Shown piece after piece: positions 34,051-44,800 of a DNA stretch of 55,514 nucleotides. The stretch covers positions 1 through 55,514 of the forward strand of contig MZNV01002588.1 of NCBI GenBank assembly GCA_002081555.1. The letters run 5' to 3'. The DNA comes from Protostelium mycophagum (Eukaryota > Evosea > Variosea > Protosteliida > Protosteliaceae). The notes under the pieces were generated by a model. The model worked only from the letters and a program-made list of their open reading frames with translations, was not told where the DNA came from and ran no database searches. The position numbers and the translations under genes were made by a program. Position 1 is the stretch's first letter, and each line of letters starts with the position of its first letter.

Positions 34051-35675
34051 CTAAATTTGGCTCTTCATTTCTGTGTCTGTCTCGGACTGTTGCAGGGAGC
34101 CCCCCGTGGCATCTGTGGTTATGTCAGAATGCATGATCATGTCAGGATGTGATGTAGAAACTCACCCTCATCTCCTCTATCCCAGAGGTCTTGAAAGAGG
34201 TTGCATAAGCAATCACTTGGTTCAGAAAGACAAACAACCCAACAACAGCCATCAGCGCAGTTGTCTATATTTGTCACCCATGAACAAAAGATGAGAATAC
34301 CCACCGTCTTAAGACGTGCTGTCATCGCAGTTGGAAGTATTTTGACCAGCTTATACCCATAGATCACATACCCTGTACCAAACACCACCCACATCACGAT
34401 TTGGTAAGGTCGATAGAAGTCGGAGTATCGATCCATCAATTCTAATGTTCTCGCGGTCAGATGGGTGACGCACTTTCATTCTCAGACATTGTAAAAAGAA
34501 CAAAACCTACAGAACCGACATACATGCCCAGAGAGATGATGGCCAAGGCAAGGTAAGCGAAACGAAATTTGGTAAAGAAGCTCATCTTTAGCACTATCTA
34601 CAACGAGTCAGCTGAGTGGTAATGACAACGACACATGAGACCTGTAAAGTGACAGAAGAAACTCACCTCCTCTACAGAGACTTTGGGCTGGTAGCCAGGC
34701 TTGATCCTCTTCAACATCTGCTCAGTCTTCATCTTTGTCACAGATGAGTAGTACAACTCTGCCCTGACCAGGTCAGCCATCATCCATGTCTCACGAGCTC
34801 ACCAATGGAAAAGAAGGGATGTGAAGATGAGGAAGAAGAGAGGATCAGCCAAAGAGTATAGAGTATACATGGCCCTGTAACTGATCCTTCCGTATATCCC
34901 CCAGTGATCGATGCAGTTCAGGAAACATACTAAAAGTCTTCAGCACCAAGAATGAAATGATCATGTGATATCTGGGAGGTGTTGATCTTACTGGTAGAGT
35001 CCAAGAGTACCAGAGATAGGACCAACCAAGTGATGAGTGTGGATATGTTCCTGTTCTTGCCAGAGATGAACCATTGCAGTATCATCCGGTACAAAATGAG
35101 GATGATGTTGATTCCGTTGATCACGCCTTGATAGACCATCGTTCCGAGGATGTATGGGCTTATCTCTATGCAGGTGGGCCGAATATCGATGCCTACTGAT
35201 GGCAGTAAAATAAAAAACAGCGTAAAGCAAATTCGTTTCTACAAAATTTAAGGCAGCATAAAAACCTAAAACTTGTGTTTCGATAACCGAAATAGCTTTA
35301 GACGATCAGCCTCTTCTTTGATGGCTGGACACTTACCCAAGGTAACACCTACATGTTCCGTCGTTTAAACAGACACCATGACCGTTGCAGTCGGCACTTT
35401 CACGGTGTCAGTCTCTCCTCTTAATGTTCACAACTTCACACAACTTAACATTCAAAAACTCACTTGTACAGCCAACAATTCGCCGCTCGCATGGGCAAAG
35501 GCGACGTTGTCACATCAGTCGCATTCTGTGATGTGCAGAAGACGATCAGAGTGAAGAAGAGAAGGACAGTGTGAATGATCATCAGCGTGTTGATTATCTC
35601 AGTTTTCTGGATCGAAGTTAAATCTTTGACATTTGCGGGGGGGTGTAACTGGAAGCATCCGTGGTAGCGCCTCAA
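34051..35675 (-). CDS. Seven-helix membrane protein, GPCR-like topology
   Basis: Not assigned to a family. Exons on the minus strand give seven hydrophobic helices: EIINTLMIIHTVLLFFTLIV, VINGINIILILYRMIL, ISTLITWLVLSLVLLDS, YTLYSLADPLFFLIFTSLLF, FRFAYLALAIISLGMYVGSV, YQIVMWVVFGTGYVIYGYKL and TALMAVVGLFVFLNQVIAYA. Between the fourth and fifth lies a basic cytosolic loop (KMKTEQMLKRIKPGYQPK). The tail ends GGSLQQSETDTEMKSQI. The N-terminal exon begins in frame at about 35675 without a clear ATG, so one more 5' exon is likely. Topology suits a receptor or a TOM1/THH1-like protein; sequence alone does not choose. Seven or eight exons. Confidence 0.65.
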
Positions 35676-36858
35676 CGCCTTGAGGCATCACATGTCAACT
35701 TGAAAATGCGTTTGGATTTCATGAGAGTTTCAAATCTTACATTTTGACGGGACAACCCCTGAGTAGGGGTAAGAATTCTTGCCTTTTTGCATGCTTGTAC
35801 TAGATCACGTGATTGGTGTTCGATTTTCCAATCGACACACCTGTCAGATGAAATTCTGTTTGGAATTCAACAAAATCTCGCTTAAATTTCAAAATCTTGG
35901 GTGTACATGATGACGAATGTGCGCAAATGTTTGACCCCATCACTTTTTCAAAGAAAATTAGGCTGTATTCTTGGTACCTCAGGCTCTCTCGCAGTGCTTC
36001 CCATAGTTCTGCAGTGGTAGATTTAATCTAACTTTCTGTGCCTGGCCGCCATAATCGAGCGTGAAGAAAATGAGCACATTGTCAGAGCGACATCTCAAAT
36101 GAACACGCAGATCTCTACACGATCTCATAATTCACGGTTACATACCGCGAATTTCGTTTTGATTGACCCGCAATTTTGGGAGGGTGAAAAGAATTGAAAG
36201 CAAATAAAACCCCAAAGTCGACGTGTGGTCCGCGGGGTAATATTTCTGACTTGTTAATTTTGGATTTTTCTGAGCTATTTAAATCTGGCTATTCATCTTT
36301 CGGTTCGTGTCCGACTCTGATTTTTGCCCGGCATGGCATCTGTGGTTCTGAGCGATTTGACCAAGGTAGGAATGAACCATTCCCATATTGGCATAAAGAT
36401 GTTGATTGCAGCAAAATTGCTGATCCACAGGAATGTTGCATTTGGATTTTTCGGAATTTCAATGGTGCCCAAGGTCAAATTTCCGCATGAGATCGGAGTC
36501 CAAAAACACTTTGATATGCCTGAAATTGGCCGTACCCTGACATGTTTTACGTCTGCACAACCAGCTCTGACGTCATCACAAAATATCATATTGTTCAGGG
36601 CAATACCAGTTGGAATCCGATCAACCCCTATTATTAATGATCAGATTTTCGCTGAGTGATAAACAAAGGGAAAGCATCCAGGAATGTGCTAATTAGGTTC
36701 TCAAATCCGAAAAATATCACAAAAACAGTGTATATTTCATATAAATTGCAGTTTTCCCCGCGGGATTCTGGGAATGGTATTTCTGTTGATGACTCAGAGG
36801 CCATCATTACTCCTTTCTCTCACACACACAGAAGACAACCACACAGATCGATTTCAAC
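35676..36858. other. Long spacer with overlapping unsupported frames
   Basis: Holds the missing 5' end of the seven-helix gene and the promoter of the small protein at 36859. Frames at 36194-36490 and 36324-36659 (+) and 36293-36589 (-) overlap one another. The one from 36324 (VVLSDLTKVGMNHSHIGIKM) is the most plausible as a small gene, but has no family. An ACGGTTACATACCG palindrome lies at about 36133. Confidence 0.4.
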
Positions 36859-37188
36859 ATGACTATACTTATCGGCGCTTTGCTTCGGCACCATCGCCAT
36901 CAAAAGAAAAAACAACAAGACGACCTTAACACAACTGAGGTCGTCTATATACAACCTGCTGGCCCATATCCTCCTCCACCAATTGTTTACCAACAGCCAG
37001 ACGCATATCCTCCTCCACCTGTTGTACACCACCAGCCAGGAGCCTATCCTCAACCAATGACACATGCTCAGCCGGTAGCATATCCACAACCGATGTATCC
37101 ACCAGCTCCGGCCTATGTCTCTTCAACTCAGACAGTTGTCCATGAGTCTCATCGCGGGGGTCGCGGCCGTGGCCGCGGATACCACTGA
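36859..37188 (+). CDS. Pro/Tyr-rich small protein, basic-ended paralog
   Basis: 109 residues in one exon, ATG at 36859 with a good context (caacATGa). A short start (MTILIGALLRHHRHQKKKQQ) is followed by NTTEVVYIQPAGPYPPPP and repeated YPPPP/YPQP units (QPVAYPQPMYPPAPAY). The C-terminal tail is RGGRGRGRGYH. The paralog at 37990 has the same order, TTEVVY to TQT-V-E, but with His-rich blocks where this copy has Lys/Gln- and Arg/Gly-rich ones. XYPPX-type tails in other proteins aid membrane binding or self-association. Function unknown. Confidence 0.75.
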   Translation: MTILIGALLRHHRHQKKKQQDDLNTTEVVYIQPAGPYPPPPIVYQQPDAYPPPPVVHHQPGAYPQPMTHAQPVAYPQPMYPPAPAYVSSTQTVVHESHRGGRGRGRGYH

Positions 37189-37989
37189 AATGTGAAATAT
37201 CAAATACCGAAATAAAGCGGGTGCTTTGTTAGGTTTCCAAATCGACATCTGCGTTGCGTGGAAAAGAGCAGAGATGGAGTAATTACAATTGGTCATTGAA
37301 AAGTAACACAAATATTGTACCTTGTATTAATACTCAAATATTCTGCAAAAATGTTATTGCACACATTACAGAGTTTGGTCAGAGTCCCCGCACCACGTTA
37401 AAATCTCGGTAATTAACGGGTTCATTACCGAGAACCGATAGCAAAAATTCAAAACTGGTATTATGCCCTGGCTTCAGTTTTGTACCTGTATCTTTTATGT
37501 GTTTTTCTACGGTGTAAGGTCACAATTATTACCGCAAATCTTATCGGCAATAATTCCGGAATTTGGAAGGGACAAACAACCGTTGCGAGAGTACAATACT
37601 GTACAATCCAGCCAAAAGAAGACCGCGACAGGCGACAGCTGCATTTGAACACCTTAAATTGAACCAGAAGTTTCTCCTCAGCTCACAGCTCTTGCCTTGT
37701 ACACATAAAAACAGAAAGTACTGGCTGGGTGTTCAATGACATTCTGATATTTATTTTGTATTTGTTGAAGGATGATGTGTTCAGCCGAATGGGACGAGGA
37801 GGCAGACTGGACTAAAGACGATCTTTGACCAGAATCCCAACAATAAAATAATTTTCTTTGCAAACATTGTTATTTTCAAAGAATTGCGCCGTTCGCGACC
37901 GGAGAAAAAATTCCGGAACCGCCCTTCTGCTCTGATCCTCATCATTATTCTCTTCTCTTTCTGAAGACAACACATAGAATTTTATAAAC
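37189..37989. other. Spacer carrying repeat copy and palindrome
   Basis: No gene seen. Contains the R2 repeat at 37461-37600 and, at 37405-37435, an imperfect palindrome ctcggtaattaacgggttca followed by ttaccgagaa. The part near 37990 is the promoter of the His-rich paralog. Confidence 0.5.
37461..37600 (+). repeat. Dispersed repeat family R2, copy B
   Basis: Starts ttatgccctggcttcagttt, passes tctacggtgtaaggtcacaa and ttattaccgcaaatcttatc, and ends ccgttgcgagagtacaatac. It matches the minus strand of 20005-20142 over its whole length. Translated by chance, both give MPWL-FCT-like frames, confirming collinearity. Confidence 0.8.
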
Positions 37990-38322
37990 ATGACACACGG
38001 CATCATCGACGCTCTGTTTGGACACCACCACCATGGACATCGCCACCATCACGGTCACCACCACCATCATACCACAACAGAGGTCGTCTATACACAACCC
38101 GTTGCCGCATACCCTCCACCAGTTGTTTACCAGCAGCCAGTGGCCTATCCTCAACCGATGGGATATCCTCAGCCAGTCGCATATCCACAACCAATGTACC
38201 CACCAGCTCCTGTCTATGTCGCTCCTACTCAGACAATTGTCTATGAGACCCACCACGGACACGGACACCACCACCATGGACACCACCACCACCACCACGG
38301 ACACCACCACCACCACTGCTAA
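37990..38322 (+). CDS. His-rich Pro/Tyr-rich small protein
   Basis: 110 residues in one exon, ATG at 37990 (aaacATGa). MTHGIIDALFG leads into a His/Gly tract (HHHHGHRHHHGHHHHH). The XYPPX-like core follows (TTEVVYTQPVAAYPPP, QPMGYPQPVAYPQPMYPPAP), then a second His tract (HGHGHHHHGHHHHHHGHHHH) ending in Cys. Histidine blocks at both ends could bind zinc, copper or nickel, or give a pH switch. Clear paralog of 36859-37188 in tandem. No signal peptide. Confidence 0.8.
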   Translation: MTHGIIDALFGHHHHGHRHHHGHHHHHTTTEVVYTQPVAAYPPPVVYQQPVAYPQPMGYPQPVAYPQPMYPPAPVYVAPTQTIVYETHHGHGHHHHGHHHHHHGHHHHHC

Positions 38323-38536
38323 AGTGTAAAATATTAAATAGTACAATTGAGCCCTCACGCTTTATTTTTTGGTTTCCAAATGTCCACAGATCATTTTTCT
38401 CTCCCTCTGATTAAAATGAAATTTCAATTGTCGCAATTGGATCATCTCAACCCAGGAAGACCTCACGCTGGAACTCGGGACAGCTCACACTGATCACACC
38501 TCTTTGGCAAAGATCAAGTAAAACCAAGAATTGAAC

Positions 38537-39398
38537 ATGGTCATGAGAAAAGGAGCCACGGTCCTCTTAGAATTTTTGAAAAACCCAAGTGCAATAGAAC
38601 TCAATTTGTATAGTGGGTCACACGCGATAGTTGATTGATGCACTAAATCTTCAGACAGCCAAATTAGTGATGCAGAAGTGGAACAATTATCAAAGGAACT
38701 CGCATACAATACATCGTTGACAAAGTTAGACTTATCATGTGGGAATTCTGGAAGTCAGTGATGATTGATTGCCCTTGCAGGCAATGATTTGACAAGTGCT
38801 GGTGTATCTTCTCTTGCCTACGCTCTCCAATTTAACACTAGCCTCCAAGAGCTGGACTTGTCATGTAAACATCCTGAGGCGTGGATGTGAAATTGACATT
38901 ACAGGGAACAAGATCAAGCCTGAGGGGGCAAAATCACTCGCCAAAGCTTTAAGAATCAATCACTCCATTGTGACATTAAAATTGTTTCGTGGGTTGACCT
39001 TCAACCTTTGATGAACTAAGTCTTCCAAGGCACAGAGATTGATTTAGAAGGTGCCCGGGCTTTGGCCTCCAGCTTGAGATTCAACAATTCCGTTGAGAAC
39101 TTGGACTTGTACTGTGAGTTCTCCCAAGTGGCGCGATCTGAACAGATGTAGGGAATAACATTGGTGATGAAGGAGCACATGCACTCGCAGAAGCTCTCCA
39201 ATTCAATTGCACCATCACAACCCTCAATTTTTCAAGTAATACATCACATTCACCTTCATCTAGATTACTAAATATTCAATAGAGAGTAACATCTCTGCTC
39301 CTTGTGTCGATCACATCTCGAAGCTGATCGCACAGCGCTCGCGAAGACAAGAACATTCGGACAAACACGCACAGGACAGAAAAGACAACGGAAAATAA
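38537..39398 (+). CDS. Leucine-rich repeat protein, one repeat per exon
   Basis: RI/NOD-type leucine-rich repeats, each in its own small exon. The start at 38537 reads MVMRKGATVLLEFLKNPSAI with ELNLY. Then come DAEVEQLSKELAYNTSLTKL with DLSC, GNDLTSAGVSSLAYALQFNT with SLQELDLSC, GNKIKPEGAKSLAKALRINH, GARALASSLRFNNSVENLDL and GDEGAHALAEALQFNCTITT. The last exon (SNISAPCVDHISKLIAQRSR) is basic. Introns of 40-70 bases fall at the same place of each repeat, after the L-x-L-x-C strand. Such folds serve as protein-interaction platforms. The partner is unknown. Confidence 0.75.
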
Positions 39399-39614
39399 AA
39401 TTAGATTTTTCCAGAATCGAAAGATTCTAAAGAAGAGACTTTTTCGAATCTTTATGATCCGGACCTCCCCCGCGAATTTTTGGGTGTCTGTTCCAGATTT
39501 AGTCTTGGCCTTTTCGGTTCACTTGCTGTCACTTCCTCATCTTCTATTGTCTGTGTTGCCTGCAGCTATTTTTAGTCTTTCATCGATCTACAACGAGACG
39601 AGATGAATGACGAA

Positions 39615-41371
39615 TCATGATGATGTGATCGTCTTCACCTCTGGATCATCTTCATCTGTCGATTCATTTCCATTTGTCTCTATGTTCACGTCTTCATCGT
39701 TGGCATCTCCAGGCTGGTAGTCGTCGTCTTCATCAGAGTCCTGCAGCTGTTGGAAAATGGAGTTTGTGCCACAGAGCGAAGTGATGCTTCTTCATGAACG
39801 AGCTGAGAGATGCGAATTTTCTGCGAGAGATTGTACAAAACCAGACTTATTCGGTCGAAATATCGCGGAAAATCCGCAGAAAAGTCCAAATGCACGCACT
39901 ACAACCAGACAAAATTTTTCGCCTCACTGTTTCCTCCGCGTTCCCAGAATTTGCGACTTCTTGTGCCGGCCCGGAAATTTCTGACGAAGATATCTCATCG
40001 TCTGTCTCTCTTCCCATATTATTGATCTACATCGTTGTAGTCGGTCAATAAATAGGTAAAGTTACCGCTTCATCTGAGCGTGGCTCCAGAAATCCGGCAG
40101 AAATCGTCTCGTCAGGTAGTGAAGGTCCTTGCTGAAACTGTTGAATAATTCTCCACTTTGAAAATTAAATTTCAAATTTGGCGCCAGATTCTTTACCGTC
40201 TTTTTGTTCGCAGTGTAGATCGCGTTGTAGATCAACAAAAAATGACTCACCATCTCAGAGTCTGTGACGTCGCCTGACTCGTCTGAGGGATCTACACTTC
40301 TCGGTAAATCACGCAAATGAGTCCCGTTAGTTAACAGGTGAATATCCTGGAATGCCGCAAGCGCATACAATTTCCCATGTTGTGGCGGTGGCGGCCGTTT
40401 TTCTGTCACAAATAAATGAGACGCGACGTCTTGAGACAACATCGAAGATGTCTTTTTTCACGAGACTTTGAGACTGTTGTAGATGGAAAATTCGTACTTG
40501 GTTGTGTCTTGAGAAAATAAGATGGAGTTTGTGTGCCATTTTTTGTGCCATTTGTCTTTCCGTTGGTGTTGTTCTCTTCTATACGTTGTATGTGCCGCCC
40601 ATCACTGAGCGGGTCATCACCTCTTTGTAGAAACGACCCGATTTTTGGCGGGAAAAACAAGTTAGTTACCTCCTCCATGAATCCAATGTCTTTAGTGATG
40701 AAAACATGTCAAATACTGTGATGACGTAATCAGGTGTATTGGTGACGATGCATCCCTTTAAGATCAGAGTGTTTAACTGTGGAAGAGTCGTCTGTTTGTC
40801 ATCAGTTTGATCTCTTTTGATTGTTATTTTTTTGTTGTGATCTTAGCAAACAACTGATCATCCATTGTACAGACGGAATGATGACCGATATGTTTCTCAA
40901 CATGGGAAAAAATAAATTTGGACGTCTATATGAATCCTTACCAAAGGTTGAAGGTCTGAGATCTTCCGGATCAAGTTGCCAGACAGACTCAAACATTTAA
41001 GTCGTGGCAATTTAGATTTATTCAGCGCCGTGAGAGTTCCTTCTATATTATTGTTTGATAATAATAGCTGCACATCGTCATGATCTGATTTTCATATATG
41101 ACGTAATAACGGCATGTTTTAATGTGATGTGTCCGACACATGAAAATAATGATAGTACCGTCTCTAAGCAGGGCATTTTTGGAAAATTGTCGAGACACTT
41201 CAACCCAACACCTGATATATCCAATTGTTTGACTTTGGTAAAATCCTCCAACCGACTGCACAAAGCATCCGGTATATATTCAGACGTCCACACACTCCCA
41301 TCGATCTCCACAGTTTTACATTCCATGTCCATCTGTTTGAGACGGTTCAGGACTGTTTCGAGGCCATCCAT
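39615..41371 (-). CDS. ANP32-like acidic LRR nuclear protein
   Basis: ANP32 proteins are histone-binding and phosphatase-inhibiting nuclear proteins with a short LRR fold and an acidic tail. From the ATG at 41371: MDGLETVLNRLKQMDMECKT, then DFTKVKQLDISGVGLKCLDN with FPKMPCLE, LTALNKSKLPRLKCLSLSGN with LIRKISDLQPL. The LRR cap is LNTLILKGCIVTNTPDYVIT with VFDMFSSLKTLDSWRR, matching the ANP32 NLKSLDLFNCEVTNLNDYR region. Unlike short animal ANP32, a 180-residue middle part follows (GRHIQRIEENNTNGKTNG; YALAAFQDIHLLTNGTHLRD). It then ends in an acidic tail (DSDEDDDYQPGDANDED). Whether the tail ends at 39615 or is spliced further is not certain. Confidence 0.75.
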
Positions 41372-41803
41372 ATCTCTGGATGGCGTTCGTTAATTCGTCA
41401 ACGTGTGGGTTTTAGAGTCCCTTCTTCGATACCAAAATGAAAGGAGGAGGCCTTCAACTTGAATCTATGCTTTCCCAGAATTTTATGTCGACAAAATAAT
41501 TAATGTCGACTAATTTCCGGTGAAAGAACTTCATTTTTATTTTCATACGGGGCTGTCCAATTTCTGTGATACAGCGGTATATTGATACATGCTCTCTAAA
41601 GGTATTCAGTTTTGTGTCGATACTATGTTAGCGCAGACTATAACATCTAAAATAGAAGTGTTGTGACACCAATCATTGGCTTCTTTGTGCTCGAAACAAA
41701 GTGGTGTGGCTCTGCGCGGCATTGTGCAAGTCTTACGGGTGTTTGGGCACCTTTTGGTTTGTGGCTTTGCCGCAACGCGTTTGTGTTTTGTACATCTTTC
41801 TGT
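41372..41803. other. Spacer between ANP32-like gene and receptor kinase
   Basis: Promoter of the ANP32-like gene and 3' flank of the receptor kinase. It carries two copies of the word ggctttgccgcaacgcgttt or its shortened form (about 41755 and 41812). Frames seen here (41663-41991, +) are shadows with no domain. Confidence 0.45.
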
Positions 41804-44800
41804 TCATTTGCGGCAAGCCGCAACGCGTCTCAGTCCACTGTCATAATGACGATCCCCACCTTGAAACACCTCTTCCTTGCCTGATGTCACTTCTTCGGCT
41901 GGTTTTCCAATCGCAGGAGAGTAAGAATACAGGTTTTCATTTTGCGTCTCCACGCCCGTCTCGAAAGCGTCATAGTTTCTACTGGCTGTGACGGCGGTGC
42001 TGTCGTCATAGTTGCCGCTGGTGTGGTATGGGATGCCACTCTTGTTGAAAGTGGAGTTCCTCAGCCTATGCTCGATCTGCAGGAGATCCCCCTTGAGGAC
42101 GTGAGAGAAGGCTAATAATAGCTCGTTGTAGATCTCTTCGAAGGTGGGTCGTTTTTTGGGGGCGGCGGACCAGCACCTGAGCATGAGATCGTAGACGGTA
42201 TCCGGGCATCTCGCCGGTTTGGGAAGGCGGTGCTCACCTCTGACGCGGTTCAGTTTGGCGGGAAAATGGAGGTTTGAATTTTGAATAATCACCTGGCAAC
42301 CTTTGTGACGCATTCGGCATTGGTCATCTCTGCAAAAGGCAAGATACCAAAGGAGTACACTTCCCATCTGCAGAGAATCAAAAGACATCCATGTTTTGGC
42401 GGGAAAATTAGATACTAAAACACCGTTGTAGACTCACACTGTGACACCAAAAGACCATACATCAGATTGGTGGCTGTTCTGCCCTCTATCGATAACCTCA
42501 GGCGCACTCCATTTGTAAGGGATCTCCTTGCTATTCTTCTCGTAAGCCGATCCCTCCCTCGACATCCCAAAGTCTGAGATCTGCAGGTCACGTGAGCCCG
42601 AAATTTCGTCGAAATCCCCGAGAAATTTCACCTTGGCGGTATTGGATGCGTCTATCAACAAGTTTCTGGCGGCTAAGTCACGGTGCACCACACCTTTACT
42701 TTGCAGGTACAACATTCCCTTATTGATATCATGTACAATCCTGATGAGGGTATTGTCCCCCAAGTCACCTGTCAAACATGTCAGAATGACGTGATGACGT
42801 CATGATGAGATGTCTCACCCTCGTTCATGGCGAGGAAGCGGTCGAGACTGCCCCCAGAGACGAACTCCAAGACCATGTACAGCTGGCTGTTGTAGTGATA
42901 CACACCATAAAGTCTCACGATGTTGGGGTGGTTCAATTTCTAATAAAATTCAGTACGTAATTTGAAATTTCACGGAGATTTACACCTGTAACAAAGTGAT
43001 TTCCTCTCGCCATTGGTTGTCCTGTGTTTTTCCGTTGCTCTGAACAAATCAATTTTTTCAAAACTTTTCAACGAAAATTCTTCGAAAATTCGGAGAATTT
43101 TCATACCTTGATTCCCTTCAGGGCCACCTCGGTGTAATTCCACTGCCCTTTGTACACGACCCCGAAATTTCCCGCGGCTGTCACTTCTCAGCACTGAAAT
43201 TTCCGCGAAATTTCCTCACCCAAAGTCTGTCCGATGGTTACGTCTGTCAACAAGAGTTTGTCGATGGCCTGGAGTTCGATTGCCTCCGCCTCCTTTTTTT
43301 TTTTATATCTCATGAAGAACACCGCCGCCACGATTAAGATGACTATGAGGACTACGACTGCAATCACGATACCGGCAATACCGCCCGCAGAAAGGCTGTT
43401 ACCGGTAACTACCGCGCTGGGTGGAACTGCTGCGGTGGTGGGGATGACGGGACCGTAAGATAGGACCTGTTACGTATCAGCGTCATGGATGTCAGATGAC
43501 GTCACATACACTGTAACCGGCGATGTTGCCGTTCTTGGCGAGTTGTAGAATGAGCTTCACCGTTCTGAAAGCGTCTCCCTCATTGACACTACCGGGGGCA
43601 GGGGGCCCCACCAACAAGTCAAATATGACACTGACACATGTCATCATGACATATGTACAGATGTGACAACTTACCTTCCAGATCTCATTCCGAGAAGAGT
43701 GAGTCTGGACCGTGTTATATTGACTGACTCTGCGAGACGGTCCAAAAATGTGGCGGTCATGTTGCTGTCAAATGTCGCAAAGTCCGCATTGATCGTGATG
43801 GAGACATTAGCAGACGCCATCGTTGGCACTGTACACCTGCATATGTCACGTGATCGTCCGTCTACAACGATGCGAAAATATGAAGGAATTCCAAAAAAAT
43901 CACCTGGCTCCACATTTCAAATAACTCTGCCACGTGACCGGACACAAGAACACGTCACCTGTCATGTCACAGAAGGTAAACTCCGGGATATCTCCGAGGT
44001 TCAGATTATCGGTGAAGTTATTGTTGCTGACGTCAAAGTATTGTAGATTGACGAGGGGGGTTACGTTCGGCAGCGAACCGTTCATGTTATTGTTGCTAAC
44101 ATCTAGTAGCTGTAAAATATTATTTTTGAGAAAGATCTTCTGCAGTTTTATCTTTGGTGGAGCCAAAGTGATAAGTTCATCTACAACAGTGTAAATACCT
44201 CGAGTTTAGTAAGAGACCTCAGTGTGGACAGGGGCCCAGTCAACGAATTTTCACTGAAAACTGTCAAACAACACGACCTGGGACGATCTCTTACCTCAAA
44301 TCGACATAACTCAGCTTCAATTTCTGCGAAAAATCCGGCACCACACCTGCCCCCTTCAGTTTGGTACAGAAATATCAAAGAAATCTCCTAGAAATTTCCC
44401 AGAAATTTACCGGAAAAGTTATTCTGGCTGATGTCCAAGTGAGTGATGGAGATGAGCGTACTGATGAATGGCACCCCGCCGGAGAAATTATTCTGGGACA
44501 GATCTAATCTGGTAAGATCTGACGAAAACTCCGAAACTCCGCCTGACATCTCGTTCCGATCAAGGAGGAGATGGGTGAGCGTTCGGAGATTGAAGAGACT
44601 GTCGGGGATTTCTCCGTAGATGCTATTATTAGATACGTCAAGCTGCTGGAGGAGACTTAGAGACCCGATCTGGTCGGGGATTGGCGCGTTGATCAAGTTG
44701 TAGGAGACATTGAGGGCCTGAAGAATGTCAGTGGATTTGGTGGGTTTAGGGTTTAAGGTTTAGCCACAAATCACCAAAAGAAAATAGCAAAGCCACAGAC

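Noticed and set aside
36332-36345. gcatctgtggtt as part of a second tRNA-Gly
   Set aside because: Only the first 11 bases match; there is no anticodon arm or T arm after it.
43234-43458. Plus-strand frame as a separate membrane protein
   Set aside because: It is the reverse of the receptor kinase transmembrane and juxtamembrane exon, which has strong family evidence.
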